From the NCBI GenBank assembly GCA_914767715.1, contig OU612073.1, positions 20,460,001 to 20,524,000 of the forward strand: DNA of 64,000 nucleotides. Direction: 5' to 3'. A program made the position numbers and the translations under genes. This DNA is from Membranipora membranacea. Its lineage: Eukaryota; Bryozoa; Gymnolaemata; Cheilostomatida; Membraniporidae. The notes under the pieces are model-generated. The model made no database searches, had not been told where the DNA came from, and saw only the letters and a program-made list of their open reading frames with translations. This document shows positions 12,287-24,866 of the stretch, in pieces. Positions within the stretch are counted from its first letter, which is position 1, and the number at the start of each line of letters is the position of its first letter.

Positions 12287-15200
12287 AGTTGAGGACACTG
12301 GCTCACCAGTACTAAACACACAAGCACCGCTGCCTCGACACTGCATACTACCAGACATACAGTCACTCAATGAAGTGGTGTACCAACTTGGATATCTTGC
12401 TAATACTCTTGTCATGATGACATTTCAGTATCTCAACCTGTATAATACTATCTGGTGGATGCCTAATAACCATCATGAATATGCTATAGTAAGTTCTCTG
12501 CATAATTATTAATTTGCCACTATGGTATATGGATTTTTGGTGAGAAACATTCACTATTTAATTGAGACAAATGGTTTATAGTTGGTTAAACATGGCTGCA
12601 AGCCAATCAATACACACATAGGGCCTACCCAACAACATTCTCAATATGATCATGAAAATAAAACACAAAGTTATTTTGCACTCAAAGTAAATAAAAATGA
12701 TCTTTATTTTCAATTACAGGACATATCTGCCATCGATGTTGATCTCGTAGTGTTGCTGGTGTTGATACTCAGTTACAGACTTCTACGAACAGCTCTCGCT
12801 GGTGTGAGTACTCTCCTTGGCTCTTCTGTCTGACATTGTATTTCATAATAGTATATTTCTGTATAATCCCATAAATTATTATCTGTGGAGGATGACTGCA
12901 CTACGTCCACAGTCACATACTGAAATACTTGCTAGGATAATCTGAGTATTTTGTTCTGTATTCTGCTCAGATGTTTGAATGATCTTGGGTTTTTATGATT
13001 TGACCTTCAATAGACAGTGTTCTGAGCTCTTCTTTATGACTCAAGTCGGAGTTGTCCTCCCTCCAGTTTGGTACTTTTAACCCACGCCGCATAGGAAAAA
13101 CCTGCTGAAAGAGGGTTATCTTGAAAACCGCTTATGTTAGGATAAAAATGGTTTTTGATTCAGAGTTTGCACCATTGAAAACTCTGTGAGACAGGGTTAC
13201 CAAATCATCGGAGGATTGAATGTTGATGAATCTTAATTTTAGCGACGAAACTCATGAAAAATTCTGCCAAATTGTCCGCAAAACAGGCAGAAAATGCTAT
13301 AATTGACTATCCAAATACTTAAGTTATTTCCCAAACTATGTCCATATGAGTTTTCAATGTTGCAGATTCTGAATCAAAAATAATTGTTATCCTATTATAA
13401 GCGGTTTTAAAGATAACCCTTTTTCAGCACGTTTTTCCTATGCGCCGTGGGTTAAAAGTACCAAACTGGAGAGAGGAAAACTCCCAATTGAGGCCTAAAT
13501 CAGAGCTCAGAAAACTGTCTATAAATGTAGAGGGGGCGTTAATATAACAATGGGCTGCCTTACTTGCTGCTATACTAGGCATAGAGATATATGCATAAGC
13601 CACAACAATAATGCTCATATCATTTATTTTTTTCACAGCATCTATTCTGTACAGTGTTTGTTCCCTAGCGTCTACTTCTGACGGATCAAAATATTTATTT
13701 TGTAGGTATGTGAGAAGGGTTCTGGAGGATTAACTTCAATGTTTGCTACTCTTACCAAATATACAATGCTCTGTGTTTACTTTATATCCATCGCTGGAAC
13801 ATTTATACTCATCACTTACAAATATCCACCTAAATGCTGGGTATTCCTTCTGATACCGTAAGTGGTCAAAAAGGCAATACTTTCAGACACTTTGATTTAC
13901 CTCCACAACTTTTGTAATGATCTGCCAGCCAGAATGTGTAAATTGGTGATACGTACATCAAAAATGAAAACATTCAGGGGTCCCACAATTAATAACTGCC
14001 AGAATCGCTAACTGATCGTTTGTTTCTGAGATAATGGGACCTACAAGACATGTTCGTCCCCAATCTCTTACTGACTAATGCCAGTCTTTATTTCCCTAGT
14101 GAAAGATTTAGGAACAAATTACCTGATTGAAAGCCTTTTTTAATATAGCGCATGGTACAAAATTTCACTTTCAATTCTAACAATCAGTGTGTTGGCACAG
14201 TAAAAGTAACACGCCATCGACAAGGATATCATTTATGTACCAAATCAGTGCACATTTAATCAAATAGTCTTCCTTTCTTTTCTAGAATTGCTATATATTT
14301 GCTGCTCTTCGGACCAAATATATCACGATATTTAGCAAAGCGATTACCTTGGTGGCCAATAAGTAAACCTAGTCATCCATATGAGTTACTGGTACCACCA
14401 CCTACTCAAAAAACGTCCAGGTTTGTCTTTAATCCTTGCCATCCCTTCACACTTGTATGCTTCTAATGGCAGTGCCCATATATTATCTAGTTGTGGATAG
14501 TACATAATTGTACTGAAATAAAACCATCTCACAGTATTTAAGTGTTGTTAGTGATAGAATTATTACCAATGAAGCAGAATAATACCAGCTTCTCAATCAG
14601 TTGACCTAGAGAACAAATTTTATACATCACCCTAGATGAGCAAATCGTTCCTTACAATCTTGAAATAGCTATTATTTACTCTCCCCTTTACATATATAGA
14701 CTCCTACCTCAGCTAGCAAGACATAAAGTCACTCCAAACTAGCCATACCAGACTCTACCAGACTCTACCAGACTCTAGCTAAGCTCATCTAGGCTGTTGG
14801 CAATATTAAACCTACATACTCTATGATTATCACAGGAATATATACCATGCCTGCAGTATGAATCCTGAGCATGTACGCAGAGAAGTATTCATACTAAAGA
14901 CTGATTTTAACTATAGACTGAAGACAGTATACTATGAGGCTATTATATCTGTATACTACGGTACTGTGGTACCTGTTATATTCTGTAAGGTGAGAGAAGC
15001 TTATTGGACAGTTACTATTTCTTACTTTTCACGTCAATCATTGTTACTTTAGCGAACTTTACACACACTGTGCAAATGGTTTGTCAATCAGCTCACAGAA
15101 AGAAAGTTTGTTGTTGACTATGTTTATTAATGGTGTCTTACAACCACATTGTTTAATTTTCCTTAGGAAATGCAAGGCTTACTCTATTCTTGCATCAAAT

Positions 15201-16817
15201 TCCAGCCTTCAGCTGATAATAATCATCGGAACTTCAGTTAATGTCTGTAAACCTAGATTCTCTTATTTCAGAACATACACCATCTCGATATGACATGGAT
15301 AGCATGTTATATACTTGGAGCTGGTCTCACTATGGCTCTAGTGGGCTTTGTGCAGAGAGTGCCGGCCACTTATATGGATACTCTACATAAGAGCGCTGTA
15401 CATCTAGGCAGCTGGAGGAAACACGAGGAAAGACTCAGTAATATACCACATTCTGTGTAAGTTATCTTATCATGTAATATACCACATTCTGTGTAAGTTA
15501 TCTTATCATGTAATATACCACATTCTGTGTAAGTTATCTTATCATGTAATGTACCACATTCTGTGCAAGTTATCTCAGGGAGTTTGGGACTCCCTGGTTA
15601 CCTTATCCTGTATTCATACTTTTACTCACACTCACACTCACACTCACACTCACACTCACACTCACACTCACACTCACACTCACACTCACACTCACACTAA
15701 TAGTCATGGGTTTGTTGGAGTGCTGAGCCAATCAAAAACTGATTATATCAAAGTTCTCAATTTGATAATGGATGTCTGGGAAGTATCAGCACTGTAGTAT
15801 TGATTGATCGGCTTTGGAATTGACCCTGAATTTTAAAAACAAACACATGGTAGTTTTTTGCTCGAATTTTTGTTGTATGTAATTTATATTCCACATATTA
15901 TTCTAAGTGTTGATTTTTCTCTTTGCTGTTCCTTATGTTATTAGTGGACATTACTGTATGATGATTGTAGAATGTCAAATCAATTAAACCAAATTTCAAT
16001 ACTTTATATTATTTACTTGATAGGTGGTCTGAGCTGACAGTGTGGCCTAAAGGAGTAAATGTTAAACATGTTAAAGGTTTGTTTAAAGCTGAGGGTATCA
16101 ATAATACAGCAGAGCCAGGAAATCCTATGCACTCTAAGTTTTATGTAAGTAGACAATCTATTATATCGGCGCTTAGGGTATTAGATCTACACTGGAACTG
16201 CCTGAATCAACAATCTGATTATTAGACTTTATTAGACTAAGACTTTTCACAATGAGAGCTCAGACTAATCCGCAATTGGGATCTGTCTTGTTGTTTGTGT
16301 CTGTATAAAAATCTTAAATGAGCATAAACTATTGAGTTGCCTTCTCAATGTTAGTGAAAATACAACTCGGTTATCAATTCAATACTTAAAGTAGGTTTTG
16401 TACTGAGAATGAGATCCATTCTCTCATAGAACAATACAAAAACTACCAGAATTATATCAACAAGAATTATATTACAATTATAGAATGATATCAACATCTC
16501 CAAATATATTGAAAAAGGAGACACTGCATTGCTATGTGGGCGCTGTGCCATTTTTATAATCTTTCCCTCACATTTGATTTGTTATTATCTTGTAGATGAT
16601 GTTTAAGAACCCGGAGTATATGTGTGCAGCGATAGCAGGTCTCTCGTTTGTATGCGTGTTTATACAGCTTGTCATGCTAGCAGAGTTCAGATTCTGGAAT
16701 CAGGTATTGGCTACAGCAGCCCTTATGCTCAGTAACTACTACGCACTGTCGCTGTCTTGTAGGGACTTTATGGTTTTGCATCAAGTGTACAAAGATGAAA
16801 AATATCGCAACGAATGA
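12287..16817 (+). CDS. TMEM39: TMEM39 family transmembrane protein
   Basis: TMEM39A/B proteins are multi-pass ER membrane proteins; family members have been linked to ER-to-Golgi trafficking, autophagy control and, in nematodes, collagen secretion. Eight exons are clear: 12287-12488, 12720-12803, 13706-13857, 14286-14420, 14836-14989, 15272-15456, 16024-16144 and 16596-16817, all phase-compatible. Family hallmarks include QYLNLYNTIWWMPNNH in the first TM region, NPEHVRREV...DFNYRLK before the central TM, TYMDTLHKSAVHLGSW, WSELTVWPKGVNVKH and a last TM with NYYALS. Hydrophobic segments occur in exons 1, 3, 4, 5, 6 and 8. The N-terminus is missing from this call: a short exon at 11091-11110 (MAHVVN, donor AG|GTGATG) fits the phase but is weak. 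Intron 2 hosts a foldback element and the exon 6 donor is tandemly duplicated. AATAAA at 17117 may be the poly(A) signal. Identification is confident; the TMEM39A versus B distinction does not apply outside vertebrates. Confidence 0.88.
13011..13521. mobile_element. foldback/MITE with about 120-bp inverted ends, TA flanks
   Basis: Inside TMEM39 intron 2, the left arm beginning GACAGTGTTCTGAGCTC returns in inverted form at the right end as GAGCTCAGAAAACTGTC. The arms stay similar for about 120 bp on each side, including the ACCAAACTGGAG block and the AACCGCTTAT block. The outer bases are TA on both sides, as expected for a Tc1/mariner-type target. No coding sequence lies between the arms, so it is non-autonomous. 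Confidence 0.75.
15438..15575 (+). repeat. 36-bp tandem repeat covering a splice donor
   Basis: A unit starting GTAATATACCACATTCTGTG begins at 15438, 15474, 15510 and (diverged, truncated) 15546. Each of the first three copies contains the last codons of TMEM39 exon 6 plus its GTAAGT donor; the fourth has GCAAGT instead. Only the first donor (15457) keeps the reading frame, because reading through it gives GTG TAA. Confidence 0.93.
15622..15698 (+). repeat. (ACTCAC)n microsatellite
   Basis: About twelve copies of a CTCACA hexamer lie in TMEM39 intron 6, downstream of the 36-bp repeat. It creates an artificial Thr-His open frame. Confidence 0.95.
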
Positions 16818-17457
16818 TCAATGTGGTCGTCCTGACGAGAATTATTAATTTGGTTAAACTGCCCTTGCTCTCTCATCCACAAAAACGCTTTGTACAAGCA
16901 GACATAATCTATATACCTATACTTAATATCTGCTATGCCATTCAGTGCAATTGTAGCTGAAACATAATAAGTTATTCTGTGGTATGCTAACTCCTCTCAT
17001 TCACAAATAAGTAAAAGAAGTTAGTTTCCTTTTTTGTACATTTTTGTTTTATTATTATCGTTTTATGCCGTTCCTGTAGTTGGGAGATACCATGAAATAC
17101 CAAAGGTGCAATATGTAATAAATCTGTAAAAAAATATATTTATAAAAGTGTAAGTTAAAGAATCAGAAAAAAGTGAAAAAGCATTATAAAGATAATTCAA
17201 TTATTGCATCTCTGACTTGAATATTGAGAACAGAATGTATAGATGTAAAACCAGTCATGGAATGAATGAAGCACAGAAAAATTCAGAAAATTGAAAAATA
17301 AGCACCACAGTATTATATTCTGAAACGTGAAAAGCCTCTGAGATCAACACAACTAGGAAAATGGAATCATTTGTCATGTAATTCTTATGTGAAACGCTGT
17401 TCTTCCTCTCTGAATCAGTATAGAACTTAGGAAATGTCTCTAGTCTATCTTCCCTTC
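16818..17457. other. convergent intergenic spacer
   Basis: This 640-bp spacer separates the stop codon of TMEM39 (plus) from that of gene C (minus), so it must hold both 3' UTRs. It is AT-rich with AATAAA at 17117 (plus) and TTTATT at 17048 (AATAAA on minus). No coding sequence was seen. Confidence 0.6.
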
Positions 17458-20400
17458 TCACTTCTCATACTTGTTTGGAAGTTTGACATTGAGACCTACT
17501 TTCTCCACCAGACCCAGTGTGCTGAGTTTAGAGACACACAGTTGATCGATGAAGTCCATAGCTAAGTCGGGGTCAGTGATTTCTCTCACCCTAACCCCCG
17601 TCTCTGTGGGTAGGATTACCTTCCCTGTCTCAGCTATACGCTCCTCTACAGCTCGGCGGATACACTTCCGATAATCAGTACCGGATGGGTGATATCCTGT
17701 ATGGTAAAATAGGGTCAAGTTAATACTTTCAAATCATATTTTAGAACGTGTATATCTGTACAAATTTACAAAATGAGGTTTCCTACAGGTCACAAAATAA
17801 TCTCAACCAGGATACGACTGATATGTATGGACCAGGATGTTTTTATCAATATTTGATTCAATCTGACGACGCAACCTGGTTCAATTAAGGCAATTTGTAC
17901 ACTTGATTTTTGCTGCCCTGCTCAATCATGTCAGTAGCAGCTATGTAGATATAATTACCGTGCCTCTGTTTATGGGGCAGATAGAACATGCAGAGCTTTG
18001 TGGTTTAATTTCATACTACTGGTTCTACTCCTAATATTGACTACACTTACTAGTGAGCTTCATAGATTCCCTTCCTTCTATCTGAGGGCTCATCCATAAG
18101 CTATCCTTGTATTTCTTGAGCCCTGTTGCCGGCGGACAATATACCATCCATATTAACTCCATCATCTGCAAGAAGAAAGTTACACTCCACTCCCATATCA
18201 TCCAACTCAAACAGACCATCATCGGGACATTACATTATAGTTCACATGTCACTGGCTAGACTTACAGTTACAGGTACACAGGTGATCCAGACCCATGTGT
18301 GATCCTTGTCAATAGCAAGACTTGCTGGTAAATGTGTGACCAGCCCCATTCCTGAGTAATTGCCACTGATACGTAAACAAAGTTTACATGGTAAGAGTTT
18401 CTGACAAATCAATCTCTAGTTAATAAGCCACTGTTGCCATTGACCAGCATTCTTTTTGTGTAGTCGATACCCACCTCATGCTTGAATAGCCCTCTCTTGT
18501 CGTCACTGCAGGATTTCCCAGCTTTTCCGAGAGTTTCCTTAGCATAGTGACAGAGGGGACAAGTCTCTATAATGGGAATATAAAAATTGTACCCTATCAG
18601 TTATTAATCTTATTAGTCAATGATACAATGAGGATTCATCTCTCCATAGCAGGCGTGGAATCTCTGTTGAAAGTTTTCTTGTCATAAAAATGGATAGATT
18701 CACAGACACGTAGCAGTAGTGATGTTAGACCTAGTCAATGTGTTGACTCTGATCATATCATTTGCAATGTTCATCCTTTTGGAGCTATTGAATTTGAGAC
18801 ACTCACTGAGGCATTGTTGATTTTGAATGGCAGTTTTGATAACTTTGAGTGTTTTGTAATCTCCTAGTTTGAGTACATGGTCTGTTTCCGGGGCTATATC
18901 TAGCAGATAAGGTTTGGCTGTAGACTCGCTAGAACATGTAACTGCGTACATCTCAACCTATAACACATAAGTATGATGTTTGTTAACCATATGACCTCAT
19001 AAGAAGCAGGATGAGGATTTTTGCATTAGACTTTATCCTATAAATTATTAGATTATAATGCTCTTCACATGCATGTTTGCCGTTATTTGCAGACTACAAT
19101 GCTTCAACTAGAGACACTTTCCCTTACTGTGCAGTACGAAGTCAGCCCGTAAATAAACCCACTCTGCTGTTGTTTACTACCTTGAGTTTGTCCCTTGCGT
19201 CTTCCGCCCACTTTGCAGTAAGTTGTGTGTGGTAACATTTCCCATCAGTGAATGCAAAGCAAATCTTCGGTATTTGAGACCCATCTCTGATGTGATCATT
19301 CACTTTACTAACTTTCTGCAATAATCCAGATTGATATTTCAGACAAAGCTTTGGTACTGTGACATCAGGGAGGTTGGATATACTCCCACCCTCCCTGTTG
19401 TCATAGCAAATATTTCCTGTTAGAAGGTGAAGTTATCTCCTTTATGGTTGAGAGCAGACAATTACAGCTAGCATATGAAGTAGGTCACTAATTTATAAGT
19501 GTGTTTATAACACATAAATCAGCTTGTGAATCTGAAGGTTAAGATACATTGTATCACACCAACATAACCTAAGTGTGTGCAAACCTCAATAAGTTCTGTC
19601 ATGCATTTCAATCCTAGGTCCGTTCTTGTTATCTGCCCGTATTCTCTCACTTTTTCATACGTCAAGTCATCTATAAATCAATAATTACGATAGTGAGTTC
19701 GAGGTGTATGTACTTCTCAGTAGAGTTATCAAAAAATATACATACATACATTATACAATTTACCTCCATGATGGTATTTGTTATAGCAAGATTACAGAGG
19801 CTGGTTCATGGCAGTGTGAGGTATGAACAACAAGCCAAGATTGAACATGTGTTACTCCAGATCCTCACTTAACAGCACAACAAAGCCAACCTTGCTCGCA
19901 CACATAGTATTAAGAAGATCTCTTATGCTTACCGAGCTCAGTGAGTAGTTCATCTTTTGAGCCATATGAGTCAAAGTCTATCACTCTGAATGCGTGATCA
20001 TTGTATGGTACTACAGCAACTCTTATCTGGGGTGGGAAAATAGCAGTTAGAAAAATTGTATATTGCCTTTTTCTTGACCGATGGGTGTAGAAATCCCATA
20101 TTATATCACTTCATTTCATTTTTAGTACCATATGCTAATTTGGGTGTCAGACGCATATAATTGATATATTTCTTTACTTGAACCGTAGATAAGACAGTAA
20201 CAAGGTGTGAAATCTGTTTTTTTATTTCAGTTTTAGAGGGTGTTTAGCTTTGCCAGGCATATCCCATAACAGACACGTCATGCTCAGTTTTTTAAGGCAC
20301 TATTTGGAAAACATTTCACTATTGAAATGATATATAGACTGCCAAAATTTTTTTTTTAAATACTTCTGTTCGCTTTTTATTTGAAATTTAACCATACACA

Positions 20401-23400
20401 AGCATCTTCACTCTCCCAAACTCTTACCTTGTCATAAGCGACCTCACAGTGCCCAATAATATCCTTAATTAGCCCTATCTGCATATCATACACAGTTTTA
20501 CCGATGCTGGCTGAGCAGTCCATTACAAATACTATGTCTGACTGAACGCTACAACCTACAACAGCAATAATGAATAATAATGATTATATACACCAGACCT
20601 CTTGACATGTGAGTCTCACCGGTTTTTATTTTACCCTTGATATAGTAAGTGAAATTACTCAAAAATATTTCACATCTGAGCTGGCTTAGCTAGAACGTCA
20701 ATGAAATTATGTCAAATTCTACTTCTGAAGCACATTGACAAATTTGAACAATCATGACAAGGTTATTGTCTTCCCTTGATATGAGGGCAAGCATCGTTAA
20801 ATAATTCACCTTGGCGTCTGACATTGTACAGTTATTTCATTATTAGTAAACTGATGGTACATACCTTTGAACACAGTCCTGAATGCTGCATCGACTTGTC
20901 GATCAAGAGGAAATAATCCACAGTTTCTGAACAGCGTCATGATTTGATTCCTGGCCAAGGTCTGGTCCATATCCTTCATGTCATCAAACACTGCCTCATA
21001 CTCTGAAAATGGTTGACAAGTCATCAGATACATTCTGCTTGCAGGATAGCCTTGTGACATAGTCTATCTCTGCAGCACAGCAGTGGTGGCGCTGCCTTCC
21101 ATCAAGAAAGGCAACTCCCAGGGTTCAAGGTTATGAGATATAAAAACCAGTGTTCCATTTAGGCCCAAATATTTCCAAATTATGGGTTTCCATTGTTTTC
21201 CCAATTTTGGTACTCAGACTAGGTGAATTAGTTCAAGCCCTATGCTGCCGAGACGAACGTATGCCTCAACAGTTCGCACATGCGCAGACTGCATCAGATA
21301 ACAAAATTATCGTCATTCAATGAAGTAAATAACGAATTAGAATAGTTCACATTCTTTCATATTCAAAAATATAACCCCAGGCAGTAAAAGTAACTACTTT
21401 GCTCTCTAACTAGTAAGCCCTTTTTCGATATGTTTTTTCTCCATCTTGTCTCAGCTGGCGGCGATAGGGCTAGTCTTCTATCCATAAAGATAGTCCTATA
21501 ATGTATAATGCATTTATCTCTTCGCAAAAGGATAAGATTACAGGTATTGTACATGAAGTCTTATCCCAATAACACAAAATTCCACAGAAGTAGGTCGACT
21601 TACTCTCTTTTTTATCCATATAAGCCTGTATATCAGAGTAAGTAAGAGGACAGCTGGGTTTAGGTTCTCCACATCTTCTCTGTATCCTCGCCAGTATCGA
21701 CTTGTACTCATTACAGAACTTATTCCAGCTACATCCATGCTTCATCATACACTGTCAATGGAATACAAGCCTCACAAGATGAGTATGTTGCTATGTCGAG
21801 TCTATAGACATAGTAATAAATGATTGTCATGGTCCAGTCACATTGTTTTCAAACACCAAATAAATTAAATTCTATTAACTATCATTCTGCTCTTTAAATC
21901 TCTGAATTCACTGAACTCTCTTAATCTTTGAAATACTTTTTTTGAGTTTCACTGTGATGAGTCTTACCCTTGATTTGAGATTCTGTATTTTTCTTCTCAC
22001 TAAGAAACCTTTGATATATCGCTGTATGCTAATAGCCGCGTACTTTCTTTTCTGGTTTGCCATGCTCCAATCAACAAACTTACTGTATAAGAGTAGAACA
22101 GAAAGCACATGACAATTTTGAGTCAGAAACGCTGGAAATTTCTCAGTTTTGTCTGAGGGTACACCAAATAATTCCTAATAACTACATGATCGCCAATAAC
22201 TCACGTCCATTAATAGTCTTGATACCGTGTGATACCGTGTGACACCGTGTGACACCGTGTGACACCGTGTGACACCGTGTGACACCGTGTGACACCGTGT
22301 GACACCGTGTGACACCGTGTGACACCGTGTGACACCGTGTGACACCGTGTGACACCCTGTGACACCCTGTGACACCCTGTGACACCCTGTGACACCGTGT
22401 GATACCGTGTGATACCGTGTGAGAAACCATGATGTTGCTTGGTTTTTTTGACTCGGTATCAGTACGGGTCTACGGACTGGATCCTAATGGGGCACAGGAG
22501 CATTTGAGGTAGGATGCTCTTCCCGACACCACTGTGACACGCCGGGAATCGAACACTGGGGATCGAACACGGGACCTCTCGATTGAATGACCCATGCCTT
22601 ACCCGTTGCGCCATGATCACCAATACAATATTAAAAAGTTTTTTGAAGCGATATACCACGTTAAAATCCATCGAATCAGGCATGTATTTGCTCTGAATCA
22701 GAGGTGTGTGTACACTTGTACTTACTCAAACACATTAGCTTTATCTTTAGGATGCGCTTTAGATAATCTCTGTTTCCATTCTTTGTGCTCAGACGCCATC
22801 TCCCTGAGTGTCACAACGAAGATTTGGTAAATAATTTGAGCACATTTTTATACGTGTTACCTCTGTACATTGACACTCATATCTGTTGGAATTTGATGTG
22901 TGTGGCTCAGATGTGTGAACAACACAAAAAGATTGCATCAAACTATGGCCATAACCAACTCTTTAGTAGTGCAATAGTAGGGTAGTAGCAGCAGCAGTGT
23001 GACAGTAACATGACAGTATTGTGACAGTTGTTTGATAGCAGTTTCATAGCTGGCTTACCTGGCAGTTGTTGGTGCAGTCTTCGGTCTCGGCTGGTTCACC
23101 CTCCCTGAGTTCTCCGCTGATATTTGACTCTCGTTTGTTTTCACTCCTGTTTTATTTCTCCTGATGGTCAAATGAACAAATAAAAACATTGTCTACAAAC
23201 CTCATTTCCAACTCCTATCCGCTGAATTATGAATAGCGCTGCAATTAAGCTGATTGTTTTAGCTAGCTGACGTTAAACTCATGATTTATTCAACACGGCA
23301 GAGCCTCATTGCGTTGTGCGAAATTCCGGTGATCAGAAAATGACAAATGTAAAAGTCATCTTCCTCTAGCCTCGCAAAATACACGGTTGGTCCCTGATGG

Positions 23401-24866
23401 ATTTTTCTTCTTGCCATCAAAACAAGTGTAAATGATGTCTCAAAAATTTGCACAGTGTTTAATGATGCTGCCGCCCATAATCAATTAATCTGGAGGTGTG
23501 TACCCTCAGAACCCACCTATGGTTATTTTCCGTGCTGTTTTGTGTGAGAAGTTCTCTGCCCCTGCCTGTATACTTAGGCTTATCTTGTTTTTCCATTAGC
23601 CACACCTGACAATCATTCTCCCACAGAAACTTCATACCTTCTGTAGGAGCGTATCTCTGCTTAGCAGATCTACATACTCTACATAAAGGCATATATATAA
23701 TAAAAGCAGGTGAAAGGTAGTATATTTTAATTTTCACAATAAATAATGATCTGACGCCCCAGCACGCTGTGAAATATCTCAAACAACATGCTGTCTGTAA
23801 TAACTCTACGTTCAACCTCTAATCTGTAACAGAGATATTATAAGCGATATTTACTCTAATACTGCACTGATATTAGCACTGATATTTGCAAAAAAGTATT
23901 GCAGGAATAATGATCATACCTTGTTACAAAGTGATTTCCATATTTGTGGTTGGTGACATACTTCTTAGGCTTACACTCAGTCCACACTGCAGACGGGAGA
24001 GCTTTCTCATAGTGTATTTCTAAATGATGCAAAATTGAAAGAATAATTATCAGCAAAGCTCTTCGATACGCTGATCTAGAATTACAACTGCATGTACGCA
24101 TGCATGCACATACACAAATTTCCATGATATTATCCTAAAATGGCGAATAAGATAACTTTTTATAGAACCCATATCCTAACAAGAGAGGAATTAGCATCTA
24201 GGTTCTCCGTCTAATAGACAGAGGCTTTTAAGGCCATGTGGATGATGATTTTGAAATGAGTGCAATTCAAGGCAACTGACAGTACAAAATTGTCTGTTGA
24301 GTGGGTCTGATTGTTGAGTGGTTAGCGGTAGGATCGCACAATACTCTTTCTCAAAAAATATTCTGTTCCTTCCGATTTGAACTGAGAGATTAATCATTAA
24401 TCTCACCAACAAGACTTCCTGATCTGTTTGTCTTGGCAGAGTTTTGTCTGGATGATTTCAGTGAGCGACTTGAGCTCTGTCTCCATGGCCTCACTCTCTG
24501 TGTTCTACCTGCTGAGCGCACTCGAGACAGCTCCGATTCCTAGACAAAATAATGAAGGAAATGTTCAAGTTCAAGTATACAATCTGCAGCACGGACTTAG
24601 AGAAGTTGAATTCTGCCGATATGCTGATATCTCAGTGGATTCCAACTAATAAAATCTTCAGATGATAAACAATACAAGGCAGTAGTCAGGAGGTACCGCT
24701 GGTCTCACCTGATTTTTTGGTGTTTCTGGTTCCTTATCTTCTAGTTTGTGTTTCATCATACCGGCGGTTTGATATGAAGAATATTCTTTTGAGCTCCACC
24801 GACTATCCACCTTAGCTGTCACACTCTTCATGTAGGACTGCCATTTAGTCATCTGTCTGGGTGGCT
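17458..24866 (-). CDS. IQ motif and von Willebrand factor A domain protein (gene C)
   Basis: No family name can be given with confidence. Exons read by eye: 24709-24866, 24407-24539, 23920-24019, about 23738-23823, 23517-23678, 23059-23146, 22726-22803, 21968-22082, 21604-21751, 20865-21002, 20428-20555, 19933-20026, 19585-19671, 19181-19415, 18807-18957, 18475-18566, 18267-18353, 18052-18173 and 17458-17702. Most junctions fit in phase; 23738/23678 is uncertain. The N-terminal part is Ser/Arg/Lys-rich. Exon 21968-22082 carries an IQ calmodulin-binding motif (AAISIQRYIKGFLVRRK). From 20555 onward there is a VWA fold: FVMDCSASIG gives the MIDAS DxSxS motif, IRVAVVPYNDHAFRVIDFD a core strand, KICFAFTDGK the later TDG strand. 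A CPLC pair follows at about 18.55 kb. The tail ends near LPNKYEK. The likely role is calcium/calmodulin-regulated and metal-dependent protein binding inside the cell, since no signal peptide is seen. The true start may lie upstream of 24866. Confidence 0.68.
22221..22420. repeat. 10-bp minisatellite, 20 units
   Basis: Exactly 20 uninterrupted 10-bp units of GACACCGTGT lie in the intron between exons 22726-22803 and 21968-22082 of gene C. Units 1-2 and 19-20 read GATACCGTGT, and units 14-17 read GACACCCTGT, so variants are clustered rather than random. Because 10 is not a multiple of 3 and the unit lacks minus-strand stops, all three minus frames are open. Confidence 0.97.
22441..22620 (-). 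mobile_element. tRNA-derived SINE
   Basis: On the minus strand a pol III promoter is visible: A box TGGCGCAACGGGTAAGG near 22613-22597 and B box GTGTTCGATCC near 22571-22561. A second B-like copy (GTGTTCGATTCC) follows 15 bp later. Downstream is a non-tRNA body containing GTCGGGAAGAGCATCC and a short A run (GTCAAAAAAACC) near 22445, as expected for a SINE 3' end. It sits directly beside the minisatellite. Confidence 0.7.

Noticed and set aside
15549-15797. Plus-strand open frame with a Thr-His run
   Set aside because: It is translation of the CTCACA microsatellite within TMEM39 intron 6, with no splice signals.
22221-22420. Possible CRISPR-like array
   Set aside because: The repeats are 10 bp and directly adjoining, without spacers, in a eukaryotic intron.
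22175-22430. Three overlapping minus-strand open frames rich in Ser, His and Thr
   Set aside because: They are produced by the 10-bp minisatellite, which has no stop in any minus frame.
24300-24390. tRNA-like sequence (GTTGAGTGGTTAGCGGTAGG)
   Set aside because: The A-box match is fair but the B box is weak and the stems do not pair; left out as a gene.
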